Shown here: positions 11,026 through 20,735 of the stretch, one piece after another
Position numbering within the stretch: position 1 is the first letter of the stretch
How the letters are laid out: each line of letters begins with the position of its first letter
NCBI GenBank assembly: GCA_035582835.1
Contig: JAYKAV010003084.1
Coordinates: 157,333-221,332 of the forward strand
Length of the DNA stretch: 64,000 bases
DNA from: Phoebastria nigripes
Lineage: Eukaryota > Chordata > Aves > Procellariiformes > Diomedeidae
Reading direction: 5' to 3'
Translations under genes and position numbers: made by a program
Notes under the pieces: model-generated
Seen by the model: the letters and a program-made list of their open reading frames with translations, nothing else
Databases searched by the model: none
Told to the model about the DNA's origin: nothing

Positions 11026-11379
11026 AGGCATCAGAAAATCTGCTTTTCTCTTTCTCTCAGAGTTTTCATTCTTTGTTTTTGTTTCGTGAAGGTTTTTATT
11101 TTCAGCCCTGAATGCAAAGCCCAGATAAGGACTTTATTTCATTTTTTCTGGGATTGCTTTCATGTGGCAGAATATTGGTTCCAATTTATGATTTCCTTGG
11201 CAAAGAACCACGCCACGACATTTTTGCCTTTCCAACATTCCACCTTCTCAATAAACACTCTGCATCCTGATTCTCAAAAGAGGGGATATGACTTTAATGT
11301 TACCTTTGTATGTCTGAAGTGGACAGCATCAGAAGATCCCAAACTTGGACAAACACGTATTTGGAAAATAGAACTGTGA
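11026..11379 (+). pseudogene. Possible fossil L1/Tx1-type LINE ORF2 C-terminus
   Basis: The frame is open from the stop at 11023 to 11379. Near its middle it encodes PECKAQIRTLFHFFWDC followed by YW, which resembles the C-terminal zinc-knuckle of L1-clade ORF2 (Cys-x2-Cys-x7-His-x4-Cys with trailing aromatic residues). The first Cys is missing: Ser (agc) stands three residues before the second Cys position and is one substitution from tgc. About 47 residues later KWTASEDP and IWKIEL mirror the WK..P....W..K ending of L1-clade proteins, at about the expected distance. L1-clade copies are rare in birds, so if real this is very old. Nothing upstream is recognisable as RT. Chance similarity is a serious alternative. 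The match is to the general family pattern, from memory, with no alignment run. Confidence 0.35.
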
Positions 11380-13257
11380 GCAATTTTTTTACGTCAAATA
11401 CACTGCCAAATAGAAGAAAAACAATTTTTCACCTCTGAGCAATAGGTAAATTATCTACTTGGTCTCACTGCTTTGTAGAGCTATTTAGATAATCTGGGGC
11501 TTGGTATTAATATGCACTTTTCAGTTCTGCCCTATACTTACGCTTACAAAGCCTTTCATAATGTTTAATCATTATTTCATGTGTAAGATATACTTCTACT
11601 ATTGATGCTATCATGATTACCATTAATATTGACTTGAATTTTCAAAGCATCTGGAAATAATAGTTCTGTACCAGATTGTCATTGTATTTAGGTAAAAATA
11701 AAAATAAATTTCTATTTGCAAGAACTATAACTACTCATTTGATGCTATTCATTTGAACACTAAAAGCCTGATGTAAAAAAAAAAAAAAAAAAAAANAAAA
11801 AAAAAAAAAAAAAAAAAAAAAAATTAGATTAGTGTTTCTTGACATTCACTAACAATTCCAAATGCGATACTGCAACTTAATGATATATTTCAGTAAGATA
11901 GTTTTGATCTCCAAAAAAGGAAATAAGAATTTAGTCTCTTATCCCAAAGTACCATTCTTTCACATTCACCATTTAGTATTCAAGTTTCTAGCTTCAGGGT
12001 CACCCATTTAAAAAGAAGGTTTTCCTAGCCTACTTTCTGATAGACAAACCTTTAAGTTTGAAAGAGATGACTAGGAGCAGTCTTATAGCAGTCATCTACT
12101 GTACAGCTTCCTACTTTATTTTCTTGCTTTTTAGGGTGTAAATTCCTCCAAGATTTTCCTTTCTCTTACTGTTCAGAAAGTAATGTACTTATGAACAGTA
12201 TGTGTGGTTATGGGAAGTGGGTGTTGCAAAATTTTATTAATTTAATAAATAGTAGTTAGTTTAATAGAGTAAGATTTTTCCTACACTTTTTAGTGTCTGT
12301 CAGAGAGGCAAGCAGACCTGGATGTAATGTATATGAAACAAAGTTCTGTGGGAGTTCTGCCAGCATCAATGTGTGTAAGCTGTCAATGTTCTCAGAGTTA
12401 AGAAAAACAAATCAGTATAATAAATCAAAAAACAGTGGTTGGTGAATGATGACAGTGACTAATGTGTGGATATTTTGATTAATAGAATCTCAGTCTATGT
12501 ACACATGCTCTTACACACACTCATGCACTTTTCTGGCATGAGAAATGCTTTCCCATCTTTGCTCTCAGCCTGAACCATTGTGCATATGTTATACAGTCAT
12601 CTATTTTTACGCTCTCATCTATGGAGTTCATGAACATTATGAATGTGGGTAATAAAGTGAAGACTCCTTGTTTTAAGGTAAGAGTTGATGAGGTGTTTTA
12701 GCTGTTCCTGATTGCATCCATCATGCAGATGAAGATGTCCATTATAAATGCAGATAATCAAATCTTACAGTCGGAAATCTAAACTGTTTGAATACGTAGA
12801 AGGTAGACAACTGTTTTTACAAAGCTTTTTTTTAACAGCTGGGATTTGTAATAAATACGATGGCCAGTGTATGATCAGATAATTTTATACTTTTAGTGAA
12901 TAGTGAGATTCATTGAAGTTAGTTTAAGTTAAACAGTTAGAGCAGATACTATATTTTCTGCAAGGAAGATGACTGTAAGGAACAATGAAGTGTCGAGTGC
13001 TTTCAACAAAATGTGGTCTACTTTTGAGATATGTAGAATTCGTGGATGATAATAAGAATACTNGTATTGTTCACACATAAAAAGTAGAAGATAAATGTCC
13101 CTATTGAAAATCCCCCATTTACTTGTTTACAATAATATCTTTTCAAGTATTACTGTATTCTCTCCCTACAGAAAAACTGAGATTTAAGATTCACTTACAA
13201 CAATTGGGTTCTGATACTGTTTTTACTTTAATTTTATACTTTTATAGTTTAGGTATT
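11380..13257. other. Gene-free unique DNA around an A-tract
   Basis: AT-rich sequence with the poly(A) at 11775-11823 as its only clear feature. No retrocopy body could be recognised upstream of that tract. One N is at 13063. Confidence 0.5.
11775..11823 (+). repeat. Poly(A) tract interrupted by a single N
   Basis: 49 positions are all A except N at 11796. It could be the tail of an old retrocopy, a simple A expansion, or a closed assembly gap. The single N inside a homopolymer favours uncertain length. Confidence 0.9.
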
Positions 13258-13305
13258 TGTAGTGGACTTATTCCAGATTTACGTTGGTGTGACTGGAGAA
13301 TCAAG
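13258..13305 (+). mobile_element. Relic of a palindromic amniote MITE-like repeat
   Basis: The phrase ttccagatttacgttggtgt followed by gactggaga matches one arm of a common old sauropsid palindromic repeat whose arms read 'ccagatttacactggtgtaactgagatcagaatc'. Only about 45 bases are left, so the other arm is gone or unrecognisable. A fuller relic lies at 32120-32215. Confidence 0.4.
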
Positions 13306-16244
13306 TCCATTACATTTCATTATGAGCTTCTGGAAAATGGGTTAAGGAGAGTGGGGAGATAATACCCTACATTTTCTGGATGAGATGGGAAGATGATTTG
13401 AAACATTCTCCATTTCATCAAACTAGTTTCCCAGAATCTCTTAAGACTTTGAAACCCTACCTCTATGTATCTGTTTCTGGACTGCTTGAAATATAACACC
13501 AGATATATTAGTAAAATCCAATTTAGAAGACCTGCATGTTCGGGATGTGATAAGTTTTTCCTTCTCATGGACTTTAAAGCACTATCACTTGTTTGGTATG
13601 AAAAGGATGATAAAACTTGACTCAGCTGGATGATACGTTATTCCCAGTGCATCCCATGCAATGTAATCAGCAGCCTATAGAGTCACATGCGAGTTCAGAC
13701 AAACAATCACTCAGGTCTTCGCAGATAAACCACTTCTCAAGCAAATCCACAATGGATACTGTAAATTATGGAAATATTTGAGAGGAAGGGAAATGGTGAG
13801 TAGGGGCATAAGATGGACAGTCTGGCTTATTTTTGTGTAACTGGTCTAGAGTGCTGTTCTCTGCACTGTGAAGATAATAATCTGCTGAAAGCAGATTTAG
13901 TAGTGGGGGAGGGGAAGAATAGCAAGGAAGGCTGAAAGACCTCTGATGCCCTCTAGTTGGGAATGAACAATACCATTTCTTCTGTGTGTCTTTCCCTACT
14001 CTTTTTTGTTCATTTGACTGAAACAGCTAGGAAGGTCAATGTAGCTTTGCTACTTTACCTTCCGTGTTTTGAAACAAAGCTGTGGTTTGGCAGTATGGCC
14101 ATAATTCATCAAATGAACAAAATTGGTCTGTGGTGCCTGACTATTCATGCTTCTGAGAACCTCCATTTTCAGTTGAACTGGTTTCATGTCTAATATAAAG
14201 CTTTTCTTCTCAGAAGGTATGATGGGTTTTCTTCAGAGAAAGTGTGAAGACATGGTTTACCTCATAGGTAGAAAAGGGTGGTGCAGTTTAGTTCCACCAT
14301 AGAACTGGTTTAGGATCATCTCAGAAGAAGAGCTTGTACTTTGCTATATGTTAGGAGAGGTTACATATAGAATTTCCAGATGTGATCATTAATCTGTTGG
14401 GTGAGAAATACTTAATAGACCTTTCCAACGTGGACTGGATTTCTTTTCTATTTATCTCCTTGAGCTGCATAAGGTGAAATTCGTGTCATGCCATAGTTGT
14501 CATGGCATAGCTCCACTAACAACCTGGTGGTTCCTTCTGAGCTTCTTGCTTTCTCAGTATTTATTAGGAAAATAACATTTTTTTCTCTGTAAGCAGGTGT
14601 GAGGCTGCAAGTTACAGAGACTGCAGCCTCCTCATGAGCAATAGATTTCCCCTTGCAAGAAAGGACACGTTTGATTCATGTTGGCATGTGGGAGAGCCAG
14701 GCAAGTACAATGTCAGTGCATTTAAATGCAGATGGTGTGTGGTAGTTCATTAACAATAACAGTTTGTTAGTATAAAAATAACTGGGATTCTGTGCATTTC
14801 CTTTCTGTGGAGATTAGGCTCACCCTGATCTACAGCTACAGCTCACTAGATCCTGCTGTATTCATAGCTCCCATTCATACAGAGGCTGTTAACTTAATTC
14901 ACACCAGTTTGCACAAGAGCAACAGGCAGTCCTGTCTTGTCAGGGCTTGCAGGTCACGAGACCTGTGCTGAATCTTAAGGTACAGGCTGTTCATACTCCT
15001 TACTCCTATGTGAGAAGGAAAAACTCCCTGCTGTAGCCAAGGTGCCTTTAGAAATACATTTTGCGGAAATCATGTTTGCTTCAGCCAAGACTTGGTGATG
15101 CTGCTATTAAAGAGTGAACACAAGTCAAAACCAGCAGATAGCAAGCTTCAGCTCAGTCCCAAACAATAATCCACTGAAGAATCAGAGCATCATGATAAAA
15201 TTGAAGCTGTTCACCAAAAGAGTGTGGTGCAACATCATTTTCCACCATGCTCAGTGCTGCAAATTCAGGGAAGAATAAAAAACAAAAGCAAAAGTTGCAG
15301 CATAAGTCCCATGCAGTACTTCATCTACTTCAGAAAACAGTACTGTGGATTTCAAACAAATAAATACTACTGGAACAGAGAAATACAGCAGTCAAATCTC
15401 CTCATCATGTTAGGGAACAGAATGAAAGTTCAACTAGCAAAGTAGCGGCCTGAGGCCATTTTTCTCAGGATGAAGAAAAAGAAGCTGGTTTAAGTTGTGG
15501 TAAAACCAGTTTTTTTTTCTTTTTCTAAATTTCCCTAATTGAACTTCTTAGTCTTGACTTGAGTCATGCAAAATAATAAATAAACAAAAAATAAAAAATA
15601 TGTGTCTCCTCCTTTAGTTTAAAAAGACTGCAAAATCCAGGATAACTTTATTCCAAAAATATCCTGAAGATGGCACAATAGGCACACATTGCTGTATGGT
15701 TTGCTTAAGGTCATACTGTAAGATGAGAGAATTTTTGCTAAAATATGAATCCTTTGGAGGAGCTCTTTAAAAAATAGAAGCAAAAGAGAAATTTAAACCT
15801 TTTAAAGCACAGTCTATCAATAAAATTATTTTACAAGTGGAACACAGGCTGTTAATTTCATGCTGCCTAAAAGATTAATATAAACAGGTGGGCAGACAGG
15901 GACCCGTCATGGTCAGGTGTTATTGGCAAGAATCAGTTTGTTTAGTTTTTATCAATACATTTCCTTTGTAATTGTAAAACAACTGATAACCTCATCTATT
16001 ATCTCCAGCATAACATATAATCTACATCTAAATGCCAATTTTTATGAGGCCCATTTTGACGTTGGGAGAGACAAGATTACTTGCACAATCTCTATTTTAT
16101 TAAAATATAAGAAATATTATGGGACATTTTTATTAAAAAAGAAAATACTGAGTGTCAAGTTGTATTAGTGAATGAATAAATCTCTATTATAGGTGAATTA
16201 ACCATAAATAAATTCTCCACAACAGTCTTAGGCACCCTGATAAT
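13306..16244. other. Gene-free unique DNA
   Basis: No exon seen. A 9-bp perfect inverted repeat lies at 14601-14630 and a 7-bp one at 14488-14508 (atgccat/atggcat). The stretch 15830-16130 reads like slowly evolving non-coding DNA, but that is only an impression. Sequence around 14810-14940 may hold further decayed repeat, not identified. Confidence 0.45.
14601..14630. repeat. Short perfect inverted repeat (9-bp stem)
   Basis: gaggctgca at 14601-14609 pairs with tgcagcctc at 14622-14630 across a 12-base loop. Confidence 0.6.
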
Positions 16245-16830
16245 ATGGAGTTTATAAAACATGGGAGTACTATAGCTAAGGGTGATTCAGCTTGCTATAT
16301 CCAAGTATATATGCTATGCTTGGATTTTCAAAATGTGTCTAACAAAGACCCTGTGCTGAAAGCTTGTACGGAATCAGAGCTGTCCCTATGGCAAGAGGGA
16401 AGAGTCCTTTTGTGGATTGCTACCTGAAAGATAGCGAAACAAGAGGGTAGGACTAAATGAGCTGTTCTACAGTGGTGAAAGGTCATCAGTGGAGACACAC
16501 AGGAGCCTTTACCAACACCTTTGCTATTTCACATGTCCATAAACAATGAAGAAAAGGAGAAGGAAGTGGGTTGACAAAAGTTAGTCTGGCAAGACTACAA
16601 TATGTAAGGCAATAAAAATGAAAGGCAGTGCCAGAGAGCTGCAGAGGAATCCCCTTGTATTAAGTTACTGAACAGTAAAAGGATAGTTGAAGTCCAATAT
16701 GGGTAATTACGTGCAATGTGATTTACATGGGGAAAACCAACTGTAACTATATGTGCACAATAATGTTGGGTTTTACAGTAACGGTTACCACTCAGAAAGG
16801 AGACATAGTCAGTATCTCCTGTAGTGTACC
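16245..16830 (+). mobile_element. Ancient CR1 LINE fragment, RT region, heavily decayed
   Basis: The order of phrases follows the RT of old amniote (turtle/crocodile-type) CR1 elements. In sequence they are ggaagagtccttttgtggat, gaaacaagagggtaggacta, a motif-B-like block with ctttgctatttcacatgtcc, gtgcaatgtgatttacatgg (the 'KCKVMHIG' block) with aaccaactgtaactatatg, and gttaccactcagaaaggaga. The reading frame is destroyed by stops and indels, and no catalytic box survives intact. It belongs to a much older layer than the CR1 at 3462-4828. A 143-codon minus-strand frame (16595-17026) overlaps it and has no support as a gene. Confidence 0.6.
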
Positions 16831-17129
16831 AATATTGCAAAACACCGATTTTTACCATCATCTTCGTTAGAAGTTCATAACAAGCAAGACTGGGGCCACA
16901 TACACAAGGGAAAAAGGCACCGGAAAGAAGAGGGACCATCCTGAAGGCAAGCCTGGCATGTATGAAACGTTTTCTCAGCTGCCATCTACTGTGGACGTTG
17001 AGTGAATTCCTAGGAGTGGAAGTCATCTAACTTCAGTAATACAGATATCAAACATGTAGTTTAAATATTTTTATTTTGTCTCCTTTTATAGCCAATGTAG
17101 ACAGTGATGCGTCTTCCAGAGCGTGATTC
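16831..17129. other. Unassigned DNA downstream of fossil CR1
   Basis: The expected continuation of the CR1 C-terminus is not recognisable here. I see no other feature. Confidence 0.4.
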
Positions 17130-17345
17130 GTTCCACCCCAAACAGGTGTCTAAGGTAGATGAAATGAAATGCTCTTCATCTCTCCATAGACTCTATAGGG
17201 AACCTAGACGTACTGTAACTTACTGCTACACTGAGTCTCTAACACTTATGCCACTACAAATGAAATTAATCTCACTCAAGTGTCTAAGTTCCCTCTGACA
17301 GTCTTCAGATACCTAGGCTCAGAGCTGCCCAGAGGCAGCTCAGTC
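17130..17345. mobile_element. Candidate old interspersed repeat, family unknown
   Basis: Phrases such as caggtgtctaaggtagatg, gactctatagggaacctaga, aagtgtctaagttccctctg and agatacctaggctcagagc repeat the 'gtgcctaa' theme of old sauropsid palindromic repeats. No clean terminal inverted repeat can be drawn. The assignment is weak and could be chance. Confidence 0.25.
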
Positions 17346-17551
17346 CCATTATAGTGGAGACCCATAAACACTCCTCTCTCTCTTTCTCCCTCCTGTCTAC
17401 CTTTGCGCTAAAAAGTACTCTCCTTCGACTTGTTCCCATCTGTGTACTGCAAATCTCTGAGCCTTCCTTCATGTTCTCACAGCTGATTGGGATTATGTTG
17501 TTTGTCAGGTTAGTGAAATGATTCTGGTCAAAATACCACCTTTGGTGGGGG

Positions 17552-17629
17552 GGTGGTGGTGGTGGTGGTGGTGGTGGTGGTGGTTGTAGTTGTTGTTGTT
17601 GTTGTTCTTCTTCTTCTTCTTCTTCTCCT
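17552..17629 (+). repeat. Compound in-phase trinucleotide array (GGT)11-(TGT)n-(TCT)7
   Basis: Read in one phase, the array is eleven GGT units (17552-17584), TGT, AGT, five TGT (17591-17605), seven TCT (17606-17626) and CCT (17627-17629). Each block differs from its neighbour by one base in the triplet, which suggests successive point mutation and spreading of a single ancestral array. It sits behind a run of seven G at 17547-17553. The reverse complement encodes poly-Lys, poly-Asn and poly-His runs in a chance open frame. Confidence 0.95.
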
Positions 17630-18119
17630 GTGGTAATATTTTAATTGTTTTATAGCAGTGTGGCCTCACAGTAACATTGCCCCATAGCTGAGGATGTGTG
17701 AATGTGGGCAAGAATGAGAGGGGGAAGAAGAGAGCATGGGAACTTCTTCGGTTGGGCTTCCTCTCTGAAGGCAATGTACTGTAGACTCTTGACAGCAATG
17801 AGCAGCGTGTGAGTGCCTTTCTGGTGCTTAATCTCAAACAGGGCATTCTCAGTGGAGTCTCTTTTAATCTCTTCTCTAGGAGCTTTTTCTCTTTGTGTAA
17901 ATATTCATGGCAGCACTGATTGAAATGCAGGTTTCCCAGGAGAAGGTCATACCCACAAGACTCTCAAATCCTTCTCACTCTGCAGGCTCATATATTTATT
18001 TCTGTATTTTAAATGCAGTGAAACAGCTTCAGAAAGGGAGATTGAGAGATCTCATTTACAGGACATCATCTTGTCTCAGAAAAAGGGAAATGTGGATACA
18101 TGTTTTCATCCATGTCAGT
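17630..18119. other. Gene-free unique DNA
   Basis: No exon or transposon is recognised between the microsatellite and the short CR1 tail. Confidence 0.5.
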
Positions 18120-18204
18120 GATGTCCCTGCTCATTGCAGGAGGGTTGGACTAGATGACCTTTAAAGGTCCCTTCCAACCCAAACCATTCTATGATTCCAT
18201 GATT
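18120..18204 (+). mobile_element. CR1 LINE 3' tail, different subfamily
   Basis: An approximately 85-base CR1 terminus reads gggttggactagatgacctt, then aaaggtcccttccaaccc and ccattctatgattccatgat. This wording differs from the tail shared by the other three CR1 copies ('gacggttggactcgatgatcttagagg') and fits a separate CR1 subfamily. It lacks coding sequence because of extreme 5' truncation. The 5' boundary is approximate. Confidence 0.9.
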
Positions 18205-20543
18205 TTATTTCAATGTATGTCTTTTATAGCCTATGTGAATGCTGTAACCTTCAGGCATTGGATGGCAGTGCCTGTATTGCACCTATTTCTAAATTTTTGG
18301 AATAGCAATGTCTTAGGAGATTTGATCCAAGAAGGATTCCTGGCAGTGGAAGGTAAATGGGAGAAAAGGTTTTATTCCACCAGATTTTTTTTAGAACTTG
18401 TCCTCCTTCCCCAGCTCCTTGGCGTCTCCTGTGAGCTGGTACAAGCAGCCCTCTTTCCAGTGTAAAAGTTCTGGTGAGTCCCTCTCTCCACAGGGCTAAT
18501 TCTCCCTCTGCTTTATATTTTTCTCAGCCAGAGTGCCTGGCTGAGGGCTGTGAGCTCTCCCAGGCAGTAAGAGTTTGAAAAACAGTTGACAATTTTCCAT
18601 GAGGTGGCCAGAGCGGGAGGGGAAATGCCATTCATTCCAAGTGGAAGAAATCCACAGTGGACAGTAAGGCTGTGAGAGCCACCCAGAGCCAGGCTCTGAA
18701 GGGGTGCTGCTCCCTGCAGGCTGTGGGTATAGTGCCCTTCCATGTTTCCTTTCTACTGCCCACTTTGCACAGTCCTGCAGGCCAGATTTCTCCTTGGCTA
18801 GGATTTTTAGGCCTTTGGGACTGTTATCACAGTTTTTGGATATAAACGTGGACAAACCAACAGCGTAGCTCAGGCAAGGATGAAGGGTGAGGGTCTTCAC
18901 TAAAATACAGCTCCCAAGCAAAGGAAGGAGGGCCAGGCTCCTGTTTGTTTCCCACAAAATGTTGAGAGTTTTTACCTTTTCTACTCTATTATTAAGGATT
19001 TTACCATCTCCATATTATTCTATCCCATTGCCAGGATTTCTTCTGTTCCTCTGAAGGTGACTGCAGCAAAGCTGTCTGCTTTTCATGGGAACTAACTACN
19101 ACTGCCCATATGGACAATTAGGGTGCTCCAGCTGTGTGGGGGGTGTAATTTCCAGCTGTGGGGTGGTAGTAAACAGCTGGGGGTGGTAATTTCTCAAACT
19201 GCTGCAGCTACATTCACAACATATGTCTATGCCCTAAGGATTTTCAGTAAACTAACTGTATTATTCGCATTATTTAGAGTATTTCTTATTTCAAATGTAC
19301 AAAGTAAAAGCTAATGCTGCAGATTCTGAGGTAACTTAATCTTACTGTAAGCAAAACTGCCAAATATTTAAGGATAACAGCTGTGGCCACTTCTGCTTGA
19401 AAGAATTTCTGTTACCAGCTGAGAAAAGAGAAAACAAAATATTATGAAAATTTATACAGATCTATAGCACGCTTCCCAAATCTACTTAAACTCTGCCACT
19501 CAATTTTCCTAATCAATCAAGTCTGTTAATAGTGCTGTTAAGATTTACAATATAAACTGAGTGCAGTGCAAGTCTGGTAGAAGTGGAGCTCTTCTGAAAG
19601 TTTTCCTGAGGATTACTGTGTGTTAATACTAAAACTTTTGCATTAATGGTTTTACTATGAATATTCAGTTTTATGCCTCTATAGGCTAATCTTGTGGCAA
19701 GTTCCTTTTTGGATATATTTCTTCTGGAAAAATGTTCATATACAGAATATAATTGTAATATAATCCATATAACAGTCTGTCTCTTACAATAATTGTATGT
19801 GGGATCCTGTGAAGCTAATATCCTGCTAAGATATAAATAGTAAGTCCTAGTCAGCTGTGGAAACTGATCTGGTAGAAGGCAGTGCTCTTCTGCACACCTG
19901 TGATTGCACAAGATTCAGGGCTCCGGAGGACGAGAACAGCAGCATGCAAATGTATAAGGCATTTCGTGGTGGCACTTCTGCCATGATGAGATTGCTTATG
20001 GCATGTAGGGCAACTAACAATGCTAAGTTTCTGTGAAATAGGGCCCCTGATTTAGGGTCCTAAATATAGCTTTTGTGATTTGCTTCAGGCTGTTAAATTT
20101 GACTACTTTGACTTAGCTTCTCGCAGAACCATAGCTTATCATTTCTGGTGCAATGTTCAGCCGACTTACAAGAGTTCATGCAAAAAGAGTTGTTTCAGAA
20201 ATTCTGGTAGACCCCAAACTGTCATACATGTGCACTGTGTAATAGATAGTGGTATTATTATCACGAATTCTCAAGAGGAATCATGGTTACCTTGCCTGCT
20301 TTCACTGTCTGAAGTTTTTCATACAGTTAAGAAAAAGACTTACTCATGACTGCAGAAAACTCTGGTTCTTTTGAACTAAGCATCGGTTGTAATGATTTTA
20401 CATGTTCTGTTGCTGTATGATAAAATGGATTTGTTTGATAGCTTCAGCACAGTAATATTCAAAAGGATTTCACAACTGATGTTTTCAAAATACCATCTTT
20501 TGCTGGTTCTTTTATTGTTTCAAAATATTTTTGAAATGGAACA
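18205..20543. other. Gene-free DNA, GC-richer at 18400-18960
   Basis: A minus-strand frame of 153 codons (18496-18957) exists in the GC-richer part but has no recognisable domain or splice context. A minus-strand frame of 132 codons at 19513-19911 is equally anonymous. The G-rich minisatellite at 19128-19192 is listed separately. One N is at 19100. Confidence 0.45.
19128..19192 (+). repeat. G-rich three-copy minisatellite with CAGCTG in each unit
   Basis: There are three imperfect tandem units, at 19128-19151 (starting ccagctgtgtggggggtg), 19152-19173 (ccagctgtggggtggtag) and 19174-19192 (cagctgggggtggtaattt). Each starts with the E-box CAGCTG, followed by a G-rich stretch and an A/T end. 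Units shrink from 24 to 22 to 19 bases. Helix-loop-helix factors can bind CAGCTG, but clustered sites here may be a by-product of duplication. Confidence 0.8.
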
Positions 20544-20567
20544 GTAATAATAATAATAATAATAATT
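20544..20567 (+). repeat. (AAT)8 microsatellite
   Basis: Eight consecutive AAT-type units. It directly precedes the MIR-like relic and may be that element's AAT-rich head rather than an independent microsatellite. Confidence 0.9.
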
Positions 20568-20599
20568 CATGTGTATGATTCCTTTCAATTCTGAATCTC

Positions 20600-20735
20600 G
20601 GAGTACATGCATTAATAAATTAAGCCTCACAGCAGCTCTGTAATTTAAGAGTATTTTTATCCACGTTTGACAGATGGAGAAACAGAGGTGCTAAGAATTA
20701 TAGATGCATTTGCAAAGGTGTGATTAGGCTGTACA
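20600..20735 (+). mobile_element. Fossil MIR/CORE-SINE-like repeat
   Basis: The stretch aattaagcctcacagcagct, tttttatccacgtttgacag and atggagaaacagaggtgct, then a decayed 'aaggt...gtgattaggct', reproduces the well-known MIR-type string 'cctcacaacaaccctgtgaggtag...ttatccccattttacagatgaggaaactgaggc'. The upstream 20570-20600 (ttcctttcaattctgaatct) and the (AAT)n at 20544 probably belong to the same insertion. The wording is close enough for a confident class call, but the exact family name is not certain. Confidence 0.65.

Noticed and set aside
13948..13960. CTCF-like core gccctctagttgg
   Set aside because: It departs from the core consensus at a key position and has no flanking upstream motif.
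16595..17026. 143-codon minus-strand frame
   Set aside because: It overlaps a decayed CR1 lying on the other strand and resembles nothing known.
17505..17846. Minus-strand frame with poly-Lys, poly-Asn and poly-His
   Set aside because: The homopolymer runs are translation of the trinucleotide microsatellite, with no other support for coding.
18496..18957. 153-codon minus-strand frame
   Set aside because: There is no recognisable motif, start context or splice signal. The GC-richer composition explains the low stop density.
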